Part shown: positions 33,881-46,174 of the stretch, piece after piece
How the letters are laid out: the number at the start of each line of letters is the position of its first letter
How positions within the stretch are numbered: the first letter of the stretch is position 1
Assembly: GCF_050624435.1 (NCBI RefSeq)
Contig: NC_134531.1
Location: 259,174,812-259,238,811 of the forward strand
Source: Tenrec ecaudatus
Taxonomy: Eukaryota > Chordata > Mammalia > Afrosoricida > Tenrecidae
DNA: 64,000 nt
Direction of reading: 5' to 3'
The notes under the pieces: generated by a model
Seen by the model: the letters and a program-made list of their open reading frames with translations, nothing else
The model's database searches: none
Told to the model about the DNA's origin: nothing
Position numbers and translations under genes: made by a program

Positions 33881-34795
33881 ATGTGTGAGGGGGTATCCCC
33901 CCCAAAATCCCAGAATTTATTTTTTCAAAACTGTGTATTTGTTTTAAAGAAACTACATTATGACCTTCAAAGTACTTTTCATTACACTTAATATATTTGG
34001 CAAATCTCTGATTCCATTCTTGGAAATGTTTTATAAACTCATCTGATTGGATGTCTGATAGCACCTCCCTCTTTAAAAATTTTTTTTTTTACTTCTATGT
34101 CATCAAATTGCTGTCCTTTCATGTCCCTCTTCATTCATAGAAACAAAAAGAAGTCACAGGGGTGAAAGTCAGGTGATTAAGGTGCAGGGGGCAAGAGAAG
34201 CATGCTGTTTTTTGCCCAAAACTGGCACACTGAGATAACTGTGTGAGCAAATGCATTGTCGTGGTAGCAAAACCAGTCCCTTGTCTGCCACAAATCAGAC
34301 TTTTTTTTTTTCACACACTGTTATACAATCTTTTCAGAACCTCTAAATAGAAAGATTGATTAACAGTCTGATATGGTGGAATGCATTCCAAATACACTAC
34401 AAGTTGACATTTCAATTCGTTCAGAATAGATCAACATTTCAGCTTTTTTGAAATGAGAAAACTACTCGTATACTTGAGTTTTTCCCTTAATGCTGTGTTC
34501 AACATCACAACAGTTTCTGTGGCATTTTTCCTAAGTAGGAAACAAAATTTCATAGCTGCATACTGTTCCCTTAAATTGGCCATCAACAAAAGGAGGTTTA
34601 AGGGAAACTGCTTTTATGAAAAAAATTCACAGTGACCAGAAGGAACCTTCTAAGGTGATGCCACTGGGTGCACTAACTCAGAGCAAGCTGCTTGGTGCTC
34701 GCCTAGTGGGAAAAATGCATACTATGAAGGCTCCAGTCTGCCCAGTGCAATTCCACTCGATATTTTTTTTGGGGGGGTGTATCCCTTGTGTATAT
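33881..34795 (-). mobile_element. Mariner (Tc1/mariner) DNA transposon, degenerate
   Basis: About 0.9 kb with imperfect inverted ends (TGAGGGGGTATCCCCCC on the left; complement of TTGGGGGGGTGTATCCCTT on the right). The minus strand encodes a decayed mariner transposase: YHDNAFAHT near 34240, SPDFHPCDFFLF near 34160 (two of the three catalytic regions), MKRDMKGQQFDDIE at about 34120, and a C-terminal stretch FIKHFQEWNQRFAKYIKCNEKYFEG at about 34030-33950. Stops and frameshifts interrupt it, and the N-terminal DNA-binding part is largely absent, so it cannot be active. It lies in the old L1. Confidence 0.75.
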
Positions 34796-35793
34796 TTATC
34801 ATTGCACTAGTACAACCAGACTGCTTTGACTACTGTGACTTTGTGACATATTTTGAGAGAAAGAGAGGTCTCTGATTTTTTTCCTTTTCTTAAAAATAAT
34901 TTTTACATATCCATATAAAGTTAGTACTGTAACTACTCTAGTATAAGCCAACCCGAATATCAGTCAAGGCACCTAATTTTACCACACACAGTACATAAAA
35001 AATGTGCTGAAAAACTCAGTTTATACACGAGTATATACAATAATTAGTTTTCACATTTAAATAATAGAGGTGGAATCTAGATTGGAGCTGTATTGTATTT
35101 ATAGGTTTCTCTGGGTAGTGTTGACATTGTTAATAGATATTTTTACAATATTAAGCCTTCTATCCATGAACATGCTAGTGTTCCATTTATGCAGGTCTCT
35201 TTTTACTTCTTATAGCAATATTCTCTAGTTTTCTTTCTACGGTCTTTTTTTCTCTGCTTAGTTTTATTCCTAAATTTCATCTTTATGTGGCTATTGTAAA
35301 GAGTATTTTTTAAACTTCTTTTCATAATTATCTTCATTAATATGATTCCTATTGATTTTTGTGTATTGATCCTATATCTTGCCACATTGAAAAATCTTTC
35401 GACTGCTACCAACAATTATTTTGATTATCTTTGAGGTTTCTACATATAAAATCACATCATCTAAAATGATTAGAGTTTCACTTCTTTGCCCGTTTTCTTG
35501 ATTTCATGCTGATTAATGGTTCTGACTAAGACTTCCAGCCCAATGTTGACTAAGAGTGCTGATAAGGGGCATCTTTGTCTAATTCTAATTCACAGTGAGA
35601 GTTATTTCAGTTTTTCCCCATTGATAAAGATGTTGGCCATTGTTTTTATCACAGTGGCTTTGAATGTGTTGAGAATTTTCCCATTTCTATTTTGTTGAGT
35701 GTCTTTATCAGGAATGGGTGTTGGATATTGTCAAATGCCTTTCTATATTGGTTGTCATGATCATGTGGTTCTTATTTTTTGTTTTGTTTATAT

Positions 35794-36116
35794 CAGTGGT
35801 TCTCAACCTTTCTAAAGCCGCAACCCTTTAAAACAGTTCCTCATGTTGTGGTGACCCCAACCATAAAGATATTTTCATTGCTACTTCATAATTTTAATTT
35901 TGCTACTGTTACGAATCATCATGTAAATATCTTATATACAGGATATATTTTCATTGTTACAAATTTAACATAATAAAAGCATAGTGACTAATCACAAAAC
36001 AATAGGTAATTTTATATTGTGAAATATTTATGTGTTTTCCAATGGACTTAGATGACCCTTGTGAAAGGGTCGTTCAATCCCCAAAGGGTTCGTGACCCAC
36101 AGTTTGAGAACCACTG
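35794..36116 (+). mobile_element. SPIN-like non-autonomous hAT transposon
   Basis: 323 bp with inverted ends CAGTGGTTCTCAACC and GTTTGAGAACCACTG and a perfect 8-bp duplication GTTTATAT (35786-35793 and 36117-36124), the hAT hallmark. Internal blocks CAGTTCCTCATGTTGTGGTGACCC, TTGCTACTGTTACGAATC and GACCCTTGTGAAAGGGTCG follow the non-autonomous SPIN consensus as I remember it. It carries no transposase and would have been moved in trans. It is inserted in the antisense L1. SPIN elements are known for patchy distribution across tetrapods through horizontal transfer, tenrec among them. Confidence 0.92.
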
Positions 36117-38760
36117 GTTTATATGGTGGATTACATTGATTATTTTTCTAATGTTAAACCATTCTTGCATACCTGGAATGAGCCCCACTTGATCGTGTTG
36201 TAATATTTTGTGATATAATATTAGATTATATTAGCTAGAATTTTGCTGGAAAAATTGCATATATGTTCATAAATAATACTCCTTTGTACTTTTCTGTTTT
36301 TGTGGTGTCTTTACCTGGTTTTGTTTCCAGGGTTGTGCTTACTTCATAAATTGAAGTTCAGAATTTACTCTTTTTATATATTCTGGAGTAATCTGTGTAG
36401 AATTGGTATGAAGTCGACTCTGAATACTTGGAGTATTTCTTTGGCCAAGCTACATGATCCTAGATTTGTTTTCTTCTCTTTTCCTTACTTTTACAATTTT
36501 TTTCTTGGAGGTGGTGGTGGAAGTTTTTTTAATGACTGCATCTATTTCTTCTTTTGTTATGGGCCTGTTGAGATTTTCTTTGTCAGTCTGTGTTAATTTG
36601 GGTAGATGGTAGGTTTCTAGAAATGTATTCATTCTGTCCTTGTTTTCAAAAGTTTGTAATGCAGTTGTTGTAGTTATTTGTTACTAATCGTTTTGTTTTA
36701 TTTGGTTCTGGTGTAATGTTACTATTCTCTAATTCTTGGTATTTGCGCCTTCTCTTTGACTTCCTTTCCTACAGTTTCCAGGGAATTTTAAATTTTACTT
36801 AATCCTTTCAAAGAAATACTATCTTGTCATGTTGATATTTCATATTGTTCTCAATTCATTAAATTTTGCTCATTATTCATGATTTATTTTCTCCTGTAAG
36901 GTAAAGGTTTGCTGTTGTTTCCTGTCCTAATGGTTTAAATATTGGTGTAACGTGTTGGTTTGGGTTTTCTACTCCTTTATCGTACACACAATGATTGCTA
37001 TAAGTTCCCCTCTGACAACTGTTTTTACTGTGTCTCAACATTTTTGGCATTTTCCATTCTCATTTGTTTCAAGGAATTAAAAAATCTCATCCATTACCCA
37101 GTTGTTTTTAAATTGTGTGTAATGGAATTTTCATCCATTTTATTTATTCCCTGTACACTCGATTGCTAATTTATAGTTTTATAGCATGAGGTTTAAGAAA
37201 ATTAACTGTAGAATCCCTTATTTTAAAAAAATGTGATAACGATTGATTGATGAACTAGAAGATAGTCAATTCTAATGAATGGTGTAAGTGCACTGGAAAA
37301 AATTACCTACGGTGCTGTTTTGGGGTGGATGCTCTGTGTACGATGTCAAATTAGTTAATTTTCTGTGTCTTTATTGAATTTCTTTGCAAATAATGTCTGT
37401 CATTGAGAATTGTGTATTTAAAGTGCTCTATTCTTATTTCTGTATTTTCCTTTTCTCACACTAATTCTGTAAGAATTTGATGAACATATTTTGAAGTGCT
37501 CTCATTAGATATGCATATGTATACTATGGTTACTTATTGTTTATTGTTCCATTAATCATTAAGTATTGTCTTAATTTTTCTTTTGTTGGGGGCTCTCTCA
37601 TGATGGTTTTACCTTGAAATATATTTTACTAGAGATTAACCTTGCTATTCCTGCCTTTTATGGTTAATTTTAGCTGGGAAAAATATTCTCCATCCTTTAA
37701 TTTTAAAATTATTTTTGCCTTTTTTCTGTATTCAGTCTGCTACTATCAATTTCTTGACAGGTGGTGAATTTAACAATTCGTATTCAGTGTTATTACTGAT
37801 TATATATACTTTCATTTTGCTTTTTTGTGAGTGAGTCTGTGTGTGTATGCAGGCGTACTTTTATTGGTTTCTCTAGTCTTCCTATATTTCTGTGCTGTTT
37901 TGAGTACAGTGTTAGGGCGCTCACTTTCTGGGTGGTGTTCTTTTGTACACTGCTCTCAGTCTGTCTGCTGTTGTTGTTGCTCTTTCCAACGTGTCCTTTT
38001 TAGAAATTTTTGTGATGCTGTTAGTGTTTTTATAAGTTCCTTTTATTTCTCCTTGTCTACAAATACCCTTATTTCTCCTTAAGTTTAGATGGACAGTTTT
38101 GCCACATAAAATTTTTGTTTTTGCAGAAATTTTTATTTCAAGCTTTCATATATGTCACTCTATATTCTTTATGCCTCCCTAATTTTGCTGAAAAAAGCCT
38201 AGCTTATTCTTTCTTATCGGTTTTCCACAGGAGTGACAGGGTCTTCTTTGCCAGGATTTTGGGCAGCTGGGAACTGTGGCAGTTATTTAATCTCCTGTTA
38301 ACTTGAGAAGGGGTGGAGTCTAGCCTGTCAATAAGCCATAAAAATGAAGCCTCAGTGTGACCATGCCTTCTCCTAAGGATTCTGGGAACCTCTGTATTCC
38401 CCCCTGGAGGTGGAAGACACTTTTTGCTTCATTTTGCTGCTGATAAGCCACATAGAGCTATGATGCAGCCAGAACCATCGAACTGGAGGAGCCACATGGA
38501 GACCCATGTCAGTACTGACAAGCTTCCTCCATCACTGACACGACTTTCCGCCCACTAGTTTGTGATCTTGCTGCATTTGGCATTATTGCATGGCTGTGTG
38601 GGTTTAAAGAGGATTTATGGACTAGGATTGGCATATGGGATAATATCAGATTTATCGGCTTGATCTGAAATGGGCTAGATGTTTTCTTACTGTACAATTA
38701 CTCCTCTATATAAAGTTCTCTCATACATTTAAAAATTTCTATGAATTTGTTTCTCTAATC

Positions 38761-39621
38761 CAGGGGCGCTCACACTTTTCCAGCATGCGAGTTACTTATA
38801 AAATGATCAAGTCAAAATTATCTACCAACTACAAAAATGCCAAATATATATTTATTTTTATTTATTTATTACATTTATTGATAAATGCATTGAGAATTCT
38901 TTATATGTACAATGTATGCTTATGTACCTTGAATAACCACATGAGTCCATATTGCACAACACAATACAATTAACTATGTAGACTTTTTATCATTACCTGA
39001 GTTTACTCTGATGACTTGCACCGAATGGAATGAGCCAGGGATGCATAGTCCGGACAGGAGCTGCTGACAGCCAACCTCAAACACACTTCCAAATGATCAT
39101 CAGGCATGGTGGAACGGTACTTGAACTTAATGATCTTTATGTGGGAAAATGCTGACTCACATAAATAAGTAGAGCCGAGTAAGGCAGTCAAGGAGGTAGC
39201 ACATTTTCTCATGTTTGGCTATGTTTCCTCTGCGAGGAAGTTCCAGAACTATTACTGTTCCTGGATGTCAGCTGAATGTCGGCTTGTAGTGTCAAAATCT
39301 CCCATTCCGTATGAAAGTGATATGTTATTGTCTTCTTACTTGGTCCAGTTCCCCCACTCATTTTAATATCCTTTCTTAGGTTTAAGAGAAAAAAAAAGGT
39401 CTAAAAATTAGTGATAACTTAACTTGTCAGTTTTGCTGCACTTAGAGCAGTTGTTTGCGCATGCGTTTACACCTATGATTGCATCTGATTGGCTGCTTTG
39501 TATATCAGTTAAGTGACGGGATTGATGATAGGCTTACGTCTATTTTTTAATGCCATGCAATCTACCCACCCTGCATTTGTGATCAACTAGTAGATTGCGA
39601 TCAATGTATTGAGCACCCCTC
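38761..39621 (-). mobile_element. hAT transposon with transposase C-terminal remnant
   Basis: 861 bp with ends CAGGGGCGCTCACAC and complementary GAGCACCCCTC, flanked by CTCTAATC / CTCTAGTG (8-bp duplication, two changes). The minus strand keeps the end of a hAT transposase at 39212-39003. Other parts are non-coding, so this is an internally deleted copy. It is distinct from the SPIN element at 35794. It sits inside an LTR that sits beside the old L1, giving a clear age order. Confidence 0.82.
39003..39212 (-). pseudogene. hAT transposase, C-terminal dimerisation fragment
   Basis: About 69 codons to a stop. The fragment contains LTALLGSTYLCESAFSHIK, then KYRSTMPDDHLEVCLRLA and a short CPDYASLA tail. 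This is the conserved C-terminal hAT dimerisation segment, also seen in domesticated genes such as the ZBED and GTF2IRD2 families, where it lies at the end of a protein of 500 residues or more. The N-terminal zinc finger and catalytic residues are missing, so it has no transposase activity. The frame is intact over this stretch, which suggests moderate age. Domestication is unlikely because no exon or promoter context is seen. Confidence 0.85.
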
Positions 39622-39649
39622 CTCTAGTGAATCGGACTAATTCAGGGAC

Positions 39650-40663
39650 TGCTACATATTTTTCTTCTTATTCTTGGAAAATGATTCACACCCCATCTGA
39701 TCAGTTGAACTTCTTGATATGGAAGCTCCTTTTTCTCATTTTTATGTTAATATGCATGTATTACTATTGGTTAGCCCTATATTCAATATATTACTTAGTA
39801 ATATCTTCATAGTTATAAGTTATGTGTTGCTTCATCGATAATTTTGTGATGGATCTATCAAGCAAATTAACTTTCCAGAGTCATAAATTAAGTGTCATAT
39901 GAAAATATCTGTTTCCCCTTTCAAGATGAAAGTAAACATGTTTTCAATTAAACGTGGTAGTCATATCATATTAGATAAGAAGCAGATTTAGAATTTAAAT
40001 ATGGAAAAAGCAAGATATATGAAACAAGATTTTCTGGATTATTACTTTCCACCTAATACTTGATAACAACATTACCTCATACCCCTTTCCTATGCTATAG
40101 TGGGAACTACACTTGCAAAAATCACTTTTTTGCTTCTGTATGAGCTTGCTAGTGAGAAAGACTTAGTCCAAGACATATGAAATCCGAAAATAAGAAATCA
40201 AATATAGTAGATTTCATAGGAGATGTGAGTTTTCAGTAGTTCTTCCCTGACCTCTGAGAGTCGGTGTGGGTGGGGATTGCTTTCTTGTTAAAGATAAAAA
40301 CATGTCATGAAAAATTCACAGATATTCTTGAGAATTACAAGAGCTTTTATAGCCACCCTATTAGAGCAGTATTCTTTGATTCTGTGACTTGAGTCTTCTA
40401 ACCACTGATTTCTTAGCACAAGATATTGTCATTGTTGTTGCTAGACACCATTGATTAGACTTCCATGAACAACAGAAGGAAATGCTACTCTGTTGTGTGG
40501 CATCTCCGTAATGGGCTGTAGATCAAACTATTGTAATCCAGTGGAATTTCCTTGGTTGGTATTCAGAAGTATGCCCTCAGTTGGAAAGCTCTTCAGAAAC
40601 ATGTTCAACATCACACTAACCACCTTGCTTCTCTCTCTCTCAATCTCTCTCTCTCTCTCTTTC

Positions 40664-40709
<46 letters not shown>

Positions 40710-41380
40710 CTAGAAAACAAACCTTGGTCTTCCACATGAAAGGTGAGCAGTCAATCACTGAACCACCAATTTCCTGACAGCAACTTACTTGAACTTTAAT
40801 GAGTATTTCAAGAACTTCTGCTCTATAGCATTTATCTAAATTAAAATTACATTATTTGTATCTTGGTTGCATAGAATAACTTTTGTTTTCTTATTGAGTC
40901 CTGAATGATATGGTTATTAAGGCATAGATCAGAAAAAATAAGTATGAAAGTAAAAATATTTTCCTTGTATGGGTGTCTCATAATTTGTTCTATTATTGGA
41001 TAAAATATATAGAAAAATGCATTGATAGAAAGTTAGCTGTCCTTCTTTATATTGTCCAGGGAGGATTGTAGCTACAGTGTTTGAAATATAAGCACATCAT
41101 TCTCATATTGTGACTTATGAAAAAAATTGTTCAATTTTTTGCAAGAAAGGTATTCTCTTAACCAAGTAATTGCTGACAAGGAATGCATTCTCTTATAATT
41201 GGAAGCTTTTCTGTTGCATTGTTTTTAATATCTTAGAAATTATTAGAGAGCTACTCAGGTTTGTCATGTATAAATTTGTTTAGTTTAATGCATGTTAGTT
41301 ATAGAAGGCATGCATGTAAAACAATGCAACATTATTTAGAATAATAAAATAAGAACTAACAATTAAATTTACAATGTTAC
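39650..41380. other. Unique DNA with microsatellites
   Basis: Mostly unassigned. 40430-40520 resembles an antisense RTE/AfroSINE tail (GTTGTTGCTAGACACCATTG). (CT)n lies at 40630-40662 and (CA)n at 40668-40707. 40715-40790 may be the head of a SINE. No gene recognised. Confidence 0.5.
40668..40707. repeat. (CA)n microsatellite
   Basis: About twenty perfect CA units, preceded by a CT-rich run at 40630-40662. Confidence 0.97.
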
Positions 41381-41690
41381 GTGTGTTAGGTGGGTTGTCT
41401 AGAGCAACAAATCCAGTGACACATATATGAATAAGAAATACCTTTATATTAATAAGTAATTTTATGTCAAGAATGCATCCCAGTCCAGTTCAACTCAAGT
41501 CCAAGAGCACAATTCTAGCACTGTCCCCAGTGTTGTCCCCTATAGCACTATGGGTCAATGAGGGGACGCCGTGTCTCATGGTTGAGACGGACCTACTGTT
41601 CTCTCTGTGCTTTGCCTGCTCCAAGCAGGAATATCATCTTAGTAGCTTGGTGGGCCAGAGTTTGCCTTTTTCTCACAATATGTTAATTTA
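41381..41690 (-). repeat. ERV-L-type LTR fragment
   Basis: Plus-strand start GTGTGTTAGGTGGGTTGTC with TACCTTTATATTAATAAG and CATCCCAGTCCAGTTC, then divergent. Truncated at the right. Confidence 0.65.
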
Positions 41691-42510
41691 ATTGAATAAA
41701 AACTTATTTAGCAAAATCTTTATGTAGTTCTACATTTTAATTCACTTTTAGAAGTTTCATAAATAATGATTTATGAGTTACAGGTTTCTAATGACATACA
41801 ATTAGGGAAAAGGCTGACACACTTCTAAACCCACATTATGAGTGCATGTACATTTGTATTTTGAAAGCAGAATAATGACATATCTTTTGTGATCTGAGAC
41901 TATTTTAGAATCAAGCATAATACTTCCATACTATGTGGTTTTTAGTAAAATAAACCTTTGATTTTTGTTTGTTTTTCTATGTAAACCTAGTAAAGGAATA
42001 ATTTTACATATTAGTTATTGAAATATTCTTTTATTCAATATTTAATTTATTGGATGGGCCTTCTTGATGAGCAAGAACTAAAATTCATAGCAAATTTATG
42101 TAGAAAGAGTGTTTCAATTTCTAACACACTTTGGGAGTTAATAAAGTAGGAAAATATCCACATATTTATTCTCTATTTTTTACTATTATATATTTTTTAT
42201 TGAATGGGTAATTTATAAATTATACAATTATTTCTATACAATGTGAGCTGATAATTGACTCTTAACTTATTTCTGAGTCAGCACACATTATAAAATAAGA
42301 TCACAGCTTTAAACTTATAAATTATTATGTGCAATAGTAAATATTCAGAATAAGGCCATAAGACAGAATAAACACATCAGGACAAAAATGTATTCTGCAT
42401 TGTATACTTTCAATAAATATATTGGATAACTGAATATACAAACTTTTGTACATTTTAAAAGAAAATCATTGATTATAAATTTTAAAAATGCAACAGGAAC
42501 CAAAATATGG
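41691..42510. other. Unassigned AT-rich DNA
   Basis: No gene, RNA or recognised repeat. Confidence 0.5.
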
Positions 42511-43035
42511 TGTGTTAGTCCGGGTTGACTAGAGAAACAAACTCATTGACACACATGTGTGTAAGAGAGAGCTTTATATCAAAGAGTAATTGTATAATAA
42601 GAAGACATCTCAGCCAAGTCCAGATAAAGTCCATAAATCTAATATTAGCCCATATGTCCGATATGAGTCTATATTCCCTCTTCAGACTCATACAACACAT
42701 GTGATGATGCCAAATGCCAGAAGATTACAGGCCAGAAAGGGTGGAAAGTCTTGTGGATCCAGTGGCAGTGAAAGCATCTCAGTATAAGCATGGGTCCCCA
42801 CGTGGCTCCTACACTTCCAGGGCTATGGCTGCCATCATCATAGCTCCATGTGGCTTGTCAACAGAAATATCAAGCTGAAAGAGTGTCTGTCCCACCTCCA
42901 GGGAGGAAGACAGGAGTTCACAGAACCCTCAGGAGAAGGCCATGCCCACACAGAGGCACCATTGGCTAGGACCTGATTAACAGGCTAGACTCCACCCTTT
43001 CACTCAAGTTGACAGGAGATTATGTAACTGCTATA
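42511..43035 (-). mobile_element. ERV-L-type solo LTR, complete
   Basis: 525 bp, plus-strand TGTGTTAGTCCGGGTTGAC to TAACTGCTATA, flanked by TATGG on both sides (42506-42510 and 43036-43040). It matches the provirus LTRs at 22.4 and 24.7 kb. The final CA has mutated to TA. Confidence 0.85.
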
Positions 43036-43040
43036 TATGG

Positions 43041-44840
43041 GATGCTAGACATTAGGAAAGCGGTTTAAAATTTGGTTTCTATATTGATTTTGAAAATATA
43101 CATAATTCTAAAAATATATAATTAATAAATTATCTATTTTGTCAATAAGTTGTGAATTATCTATGGGATATTGGTTCATGAGCTGATATTTAATTTAACT
43201 AAAGATGGTAACCTATCACAAGGATATTTAGTGCACTTGACATGATTATATGAATGGATATGTCAGTAAGTGTTATTTAGAGAAACATGGTGAATTTCAG
43301 AAGCAATTACATTAATAGTAAATGTATTAGATTCTGTCAAAAAATATCATAGATATTGTCTGTGACTCTGTGATCTAATTAAAATTAATTGAGTAATTAG
43401 GGTCAATTGGAGACAATGTGATTTTGTGAGACATAATCTACACATCTAAGTCAATCATAACTTCCTGCAAACAAATGACTTGATTTTTACATATGACAAC
43501 TTTAAAATTGAATAGTAGTAATTCAACAGTATCAGAGGTAAAAGATCTTGGAGTTGATTTACAACCTCTAAATGTATAATAGAAAACTAAATCTGATACA
43601 TAATTTTTAACACTATAAGAAAATGATAAATGTAGAAAGTCAGTTAAGAAGTTTTAAAAGATCCAAGAATGACAACTGAAAACAGGCAAAATGGAGCTAG
43701 AGTTTTGTTCTCTGGTTTTGAGTTCCAATTCCTTAATGAATGAATGTTCAAGTCACAGGTTAAAACAAACAACAAAAAAAGCATTTAATCTCTCATTTCA
43801 GCATAATAAAAAGACACATAAAAACAAACTGGTAATTTTGTCAAACAAATGTTTTTCATTGTTCTTTTTTAATGTTCTTTCACTAAAACAAATTGTTCTG
43901 GCTGTACTTTGGTTAATTGCTTTCATAATAACTGAAAGTCCTACAGCTTCTTTGCTGTCTTGCTCCAGAATTTCCTAACAACTTACTAAATATATACAGA
44001 AATCTTATCTTTCTAAGACCACCCTGGTCTAATTTTTGGAGGTCTGCATATCTTATTATTGAATGTCATTCAATGTCTTGATGTGAGAAGCTCCTGAGTT
44101 ATATGAAAAATGTAGAGTCTCAAAATACCAAGTATGATTTATGATTATTATTTTCTCTTCAATTTAACTAGGTTCTCTAGGGAAGGGAAAGGGTCTCAGT
44201 CCTCAAATCACCCTTGGGCTTCAGAAACAGAGGTGGCAGATTCGGGAGACCTTGCAAAAAGCCTCTTCCTCCAAGAAAAAATAGGTCAAAATTGGGCCTG
44301 GAAATTGAATATTTCTAAATGTCCTTGATTTTGTTCTGGGTAACTACTTCAGTAATGAACCAGAAAAAGTCGTATAAACTATTAGTTTTATCATATAATA
44401 TTAGTTTTATATTAATTTATACATATAAAATGATGGTCTTATAATTTAGGAAGCTTGGGAAAATACATTACATATTTTTCAATATTTCTCACAATAGTAA
44501 TGATATTTGGAAACTAAGAATACCTGCTAATATTTTCTTATCTATCTTTATTTGTTTTTTGTAATCTCTTCTTTGTCCTTGGGATGTCCTGGGCACAATT
44601 CAGGTACAAATAATGCTCTTAACAAATTTAATCACAATAAATTGGGGTTTGTTGTAGTTATAATACTACTGGGTGATTCTTTAGGGAATTCAAAAGACAA
44701 GTATACGCTCCATAATCTTTTATACTAATAGCTTACAAAAGATAAGTATGTATATTGAAAAATTGGGTAAGCATAAAAATACTTTTATTTTTTATCATTT
44801 TCAATGCCATTAACTGCTTTGAGAAAGTTTTCATTGTTTT
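43041..44840. other. Unique AT-rich DNA
   Basis: No repeat recognised. A 50-codon frame after a splice-acceptor-like TTCAATTTAACTAG at 44159-44172 is noted but not called as an exon. Confidence 0.45.
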
Positions 44841-45340
44841 CTACTTGTCGTTAAGTTCCATCAAGTGGGCTTTGACTCAGAACGACCCTGTTTACAACGG
44901 AATGAAACACTACTTGGTTCCCATGCCCACACAGACCTCATTGGATATGGGCCAATTGACAGATGGTTCCCAGGGTGGAACCATCCTCACAATTGATTTT
45001 ATGTTTGAGTCCAATGTTGCAGCCACTGTGTCAATCATCTTGTTGAATGCTTTCCTCTTTTTCACTGCCCCTTTGCTTTACCAAGCTTGTGGTCCTTCCC
45101 CAGGGACTAATCTCTCCTGACAACATGCCCAAAGTACAAGAAATGAAGTGTCACCATCAATACCTATAAGGAGCATTCTGTTTGTACTTCTTCCAAAACA
45201 GATTTGTTTATTCTTTTGGTAGTCCATGGTACTTTTAATATTCTCTGCAAACTCCAAAACTGTATCAATTCTTCTTTGCTCTTCTTTATTAAATGTCCAA
45301 TTTATTTGACAAGCATATGAGGCAATTGAAAATACCATGG

Positions 45341-46113
45341 TGTGTTAGTCAAGGTAGAGTAGAGAAACAAATTCATAGACACTCACATGTGTATGAGAGA
45401 GTTTTATATACATGGTAAATAAAAATGTACATTAAGAAAGCATCCCACTATCTTGTCCTTGGAGGGAGGGGAAAAAATGAGGACCTGATGCCAGGGGCTT
45501 GGGTGAAGGGCAAATGTTTTGAGAATGATGAGGGCAACGAATGTATAAATGCGCTTTACATAATTGATGTATGTATGGCTTGTGATAAGAGTTGTATGAG
45601 CCTCTAATAAAATGATTTAAAAAAGAGAGAGAAAGCATCCCAACGCAGTCTAGTCCAAGCCCATAAGTCTGATATTAGCTCATATGTCTGATACCAATCT
45701 ATAAAGTCCTCTTCAAACTCACAAAACACATGCAATGATGCCTAATGTAGGACGATCACAGGCCAGTGGGTAGAAAGTCTTTGGATCTAGAGGTAATATA
45801 AGCATCTCAGCACTGGCAGAGGTCTACACATGCCTTTTCCAGCACCCAGGTCTGCATCAGGGTAGGTCCATGTGGTTTCTCTTCAGGGATGTCTCACAAG
45901 AAATGAGCTTTGGCAGTAGAGCATCTTCTCAGGAAGTGCGCAGAGAAAAAGGATGTCTCCTGCCTCCAAGAAGGAAATACCAGAGTTCCCAGAATTCTCA
46001 GAAGAAGGCCATACCCATACAGAGGCCTCATTGGCTATGACCCAATTGACAGACTAGACTCCACCTCTTCATTCTCAAGTCCTACATTGACACCAGATTA
46101 GGTACCTGCCATG
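45341..46113 (-). mobile_element. ERV-L-type solo LTR with nested L1 tail
   Basis: Plus-strand TGTGTTAGTCAAGG start to TACCTGCCATG, flanked by CATGG on both sides (45336-45340 and 46114-46118). A 182-bp L1 tail lies inside at 45448-45629. Without it the LTR is about 580 bp. Confidence 0.82.
45448..45629 (+). mobile_element. L1 3'-end insertion with 13-bp target duplication
   Basis: L1 tail ending TGTATGAGCCTCTAATAAAATGA plus a short A-run, bounded by AGAAAGCATCCCA on both sides (45435-45447 and 45630-45642). A textbook target-primed insertion. Confidence 0.92.
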
Positions 46114-46174
46114 CATGGCTTGGGGCACTCAGGATCACACTAATCCTCAACGTAACCTTTCTTTTCAACACTTT

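Larger units (their letters stand above)
31860..38274 (-). mobile_element. Long old L1 LINE, antisense, with nested insertions
   Basis: The minus strand is L1 coding polarity. The ORF2 C-terminal region is near 33050-33230 and the RT region at 35100-36630. At 36632-36450 the minus strand reads LPKLTQTDKENLNRPIT...EEIDAVIKK, the conserved ORF2 segment just before the RT domain. Blocks such as AACCATTCTTGCATACCTGG (36157) are also diagnostic. The element continues, degenerate, to about 38270. It has been opened by two LTRs (31978-33007), an AfroSINE (33703-33845), a mariner (33881-34795), a SPIN element (35794-36116) and an LTR with hAT (38275-39644). No intact frame is left. Confidence 0.75.
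38275..39644 (+). mobile_element. ERV-L-type solo LTR carrying a hAT insertion
   Basis: Plus-strand LTR (TGTGGCAGTTATTTAATCTC start) of the provirus family in the opposite orientation. It continues to TTTGTTTCTCTAATC at 38760 and, after the hAT, from 39622 to CGGACTAATTCA at 39644. Flanks GGAAC (38270-38274) and GGGAC (39645-39649) fit a 5-bp duplication with one change. TATATAAAGTTCTC lies at 38707. Confidence 0.8.

Noticed and set aside
39003..39212. Domesticated hAT-derived gene
   Set aside because: Only the last 69 residues remain inside an element with both ends and target duplications; no exon context.
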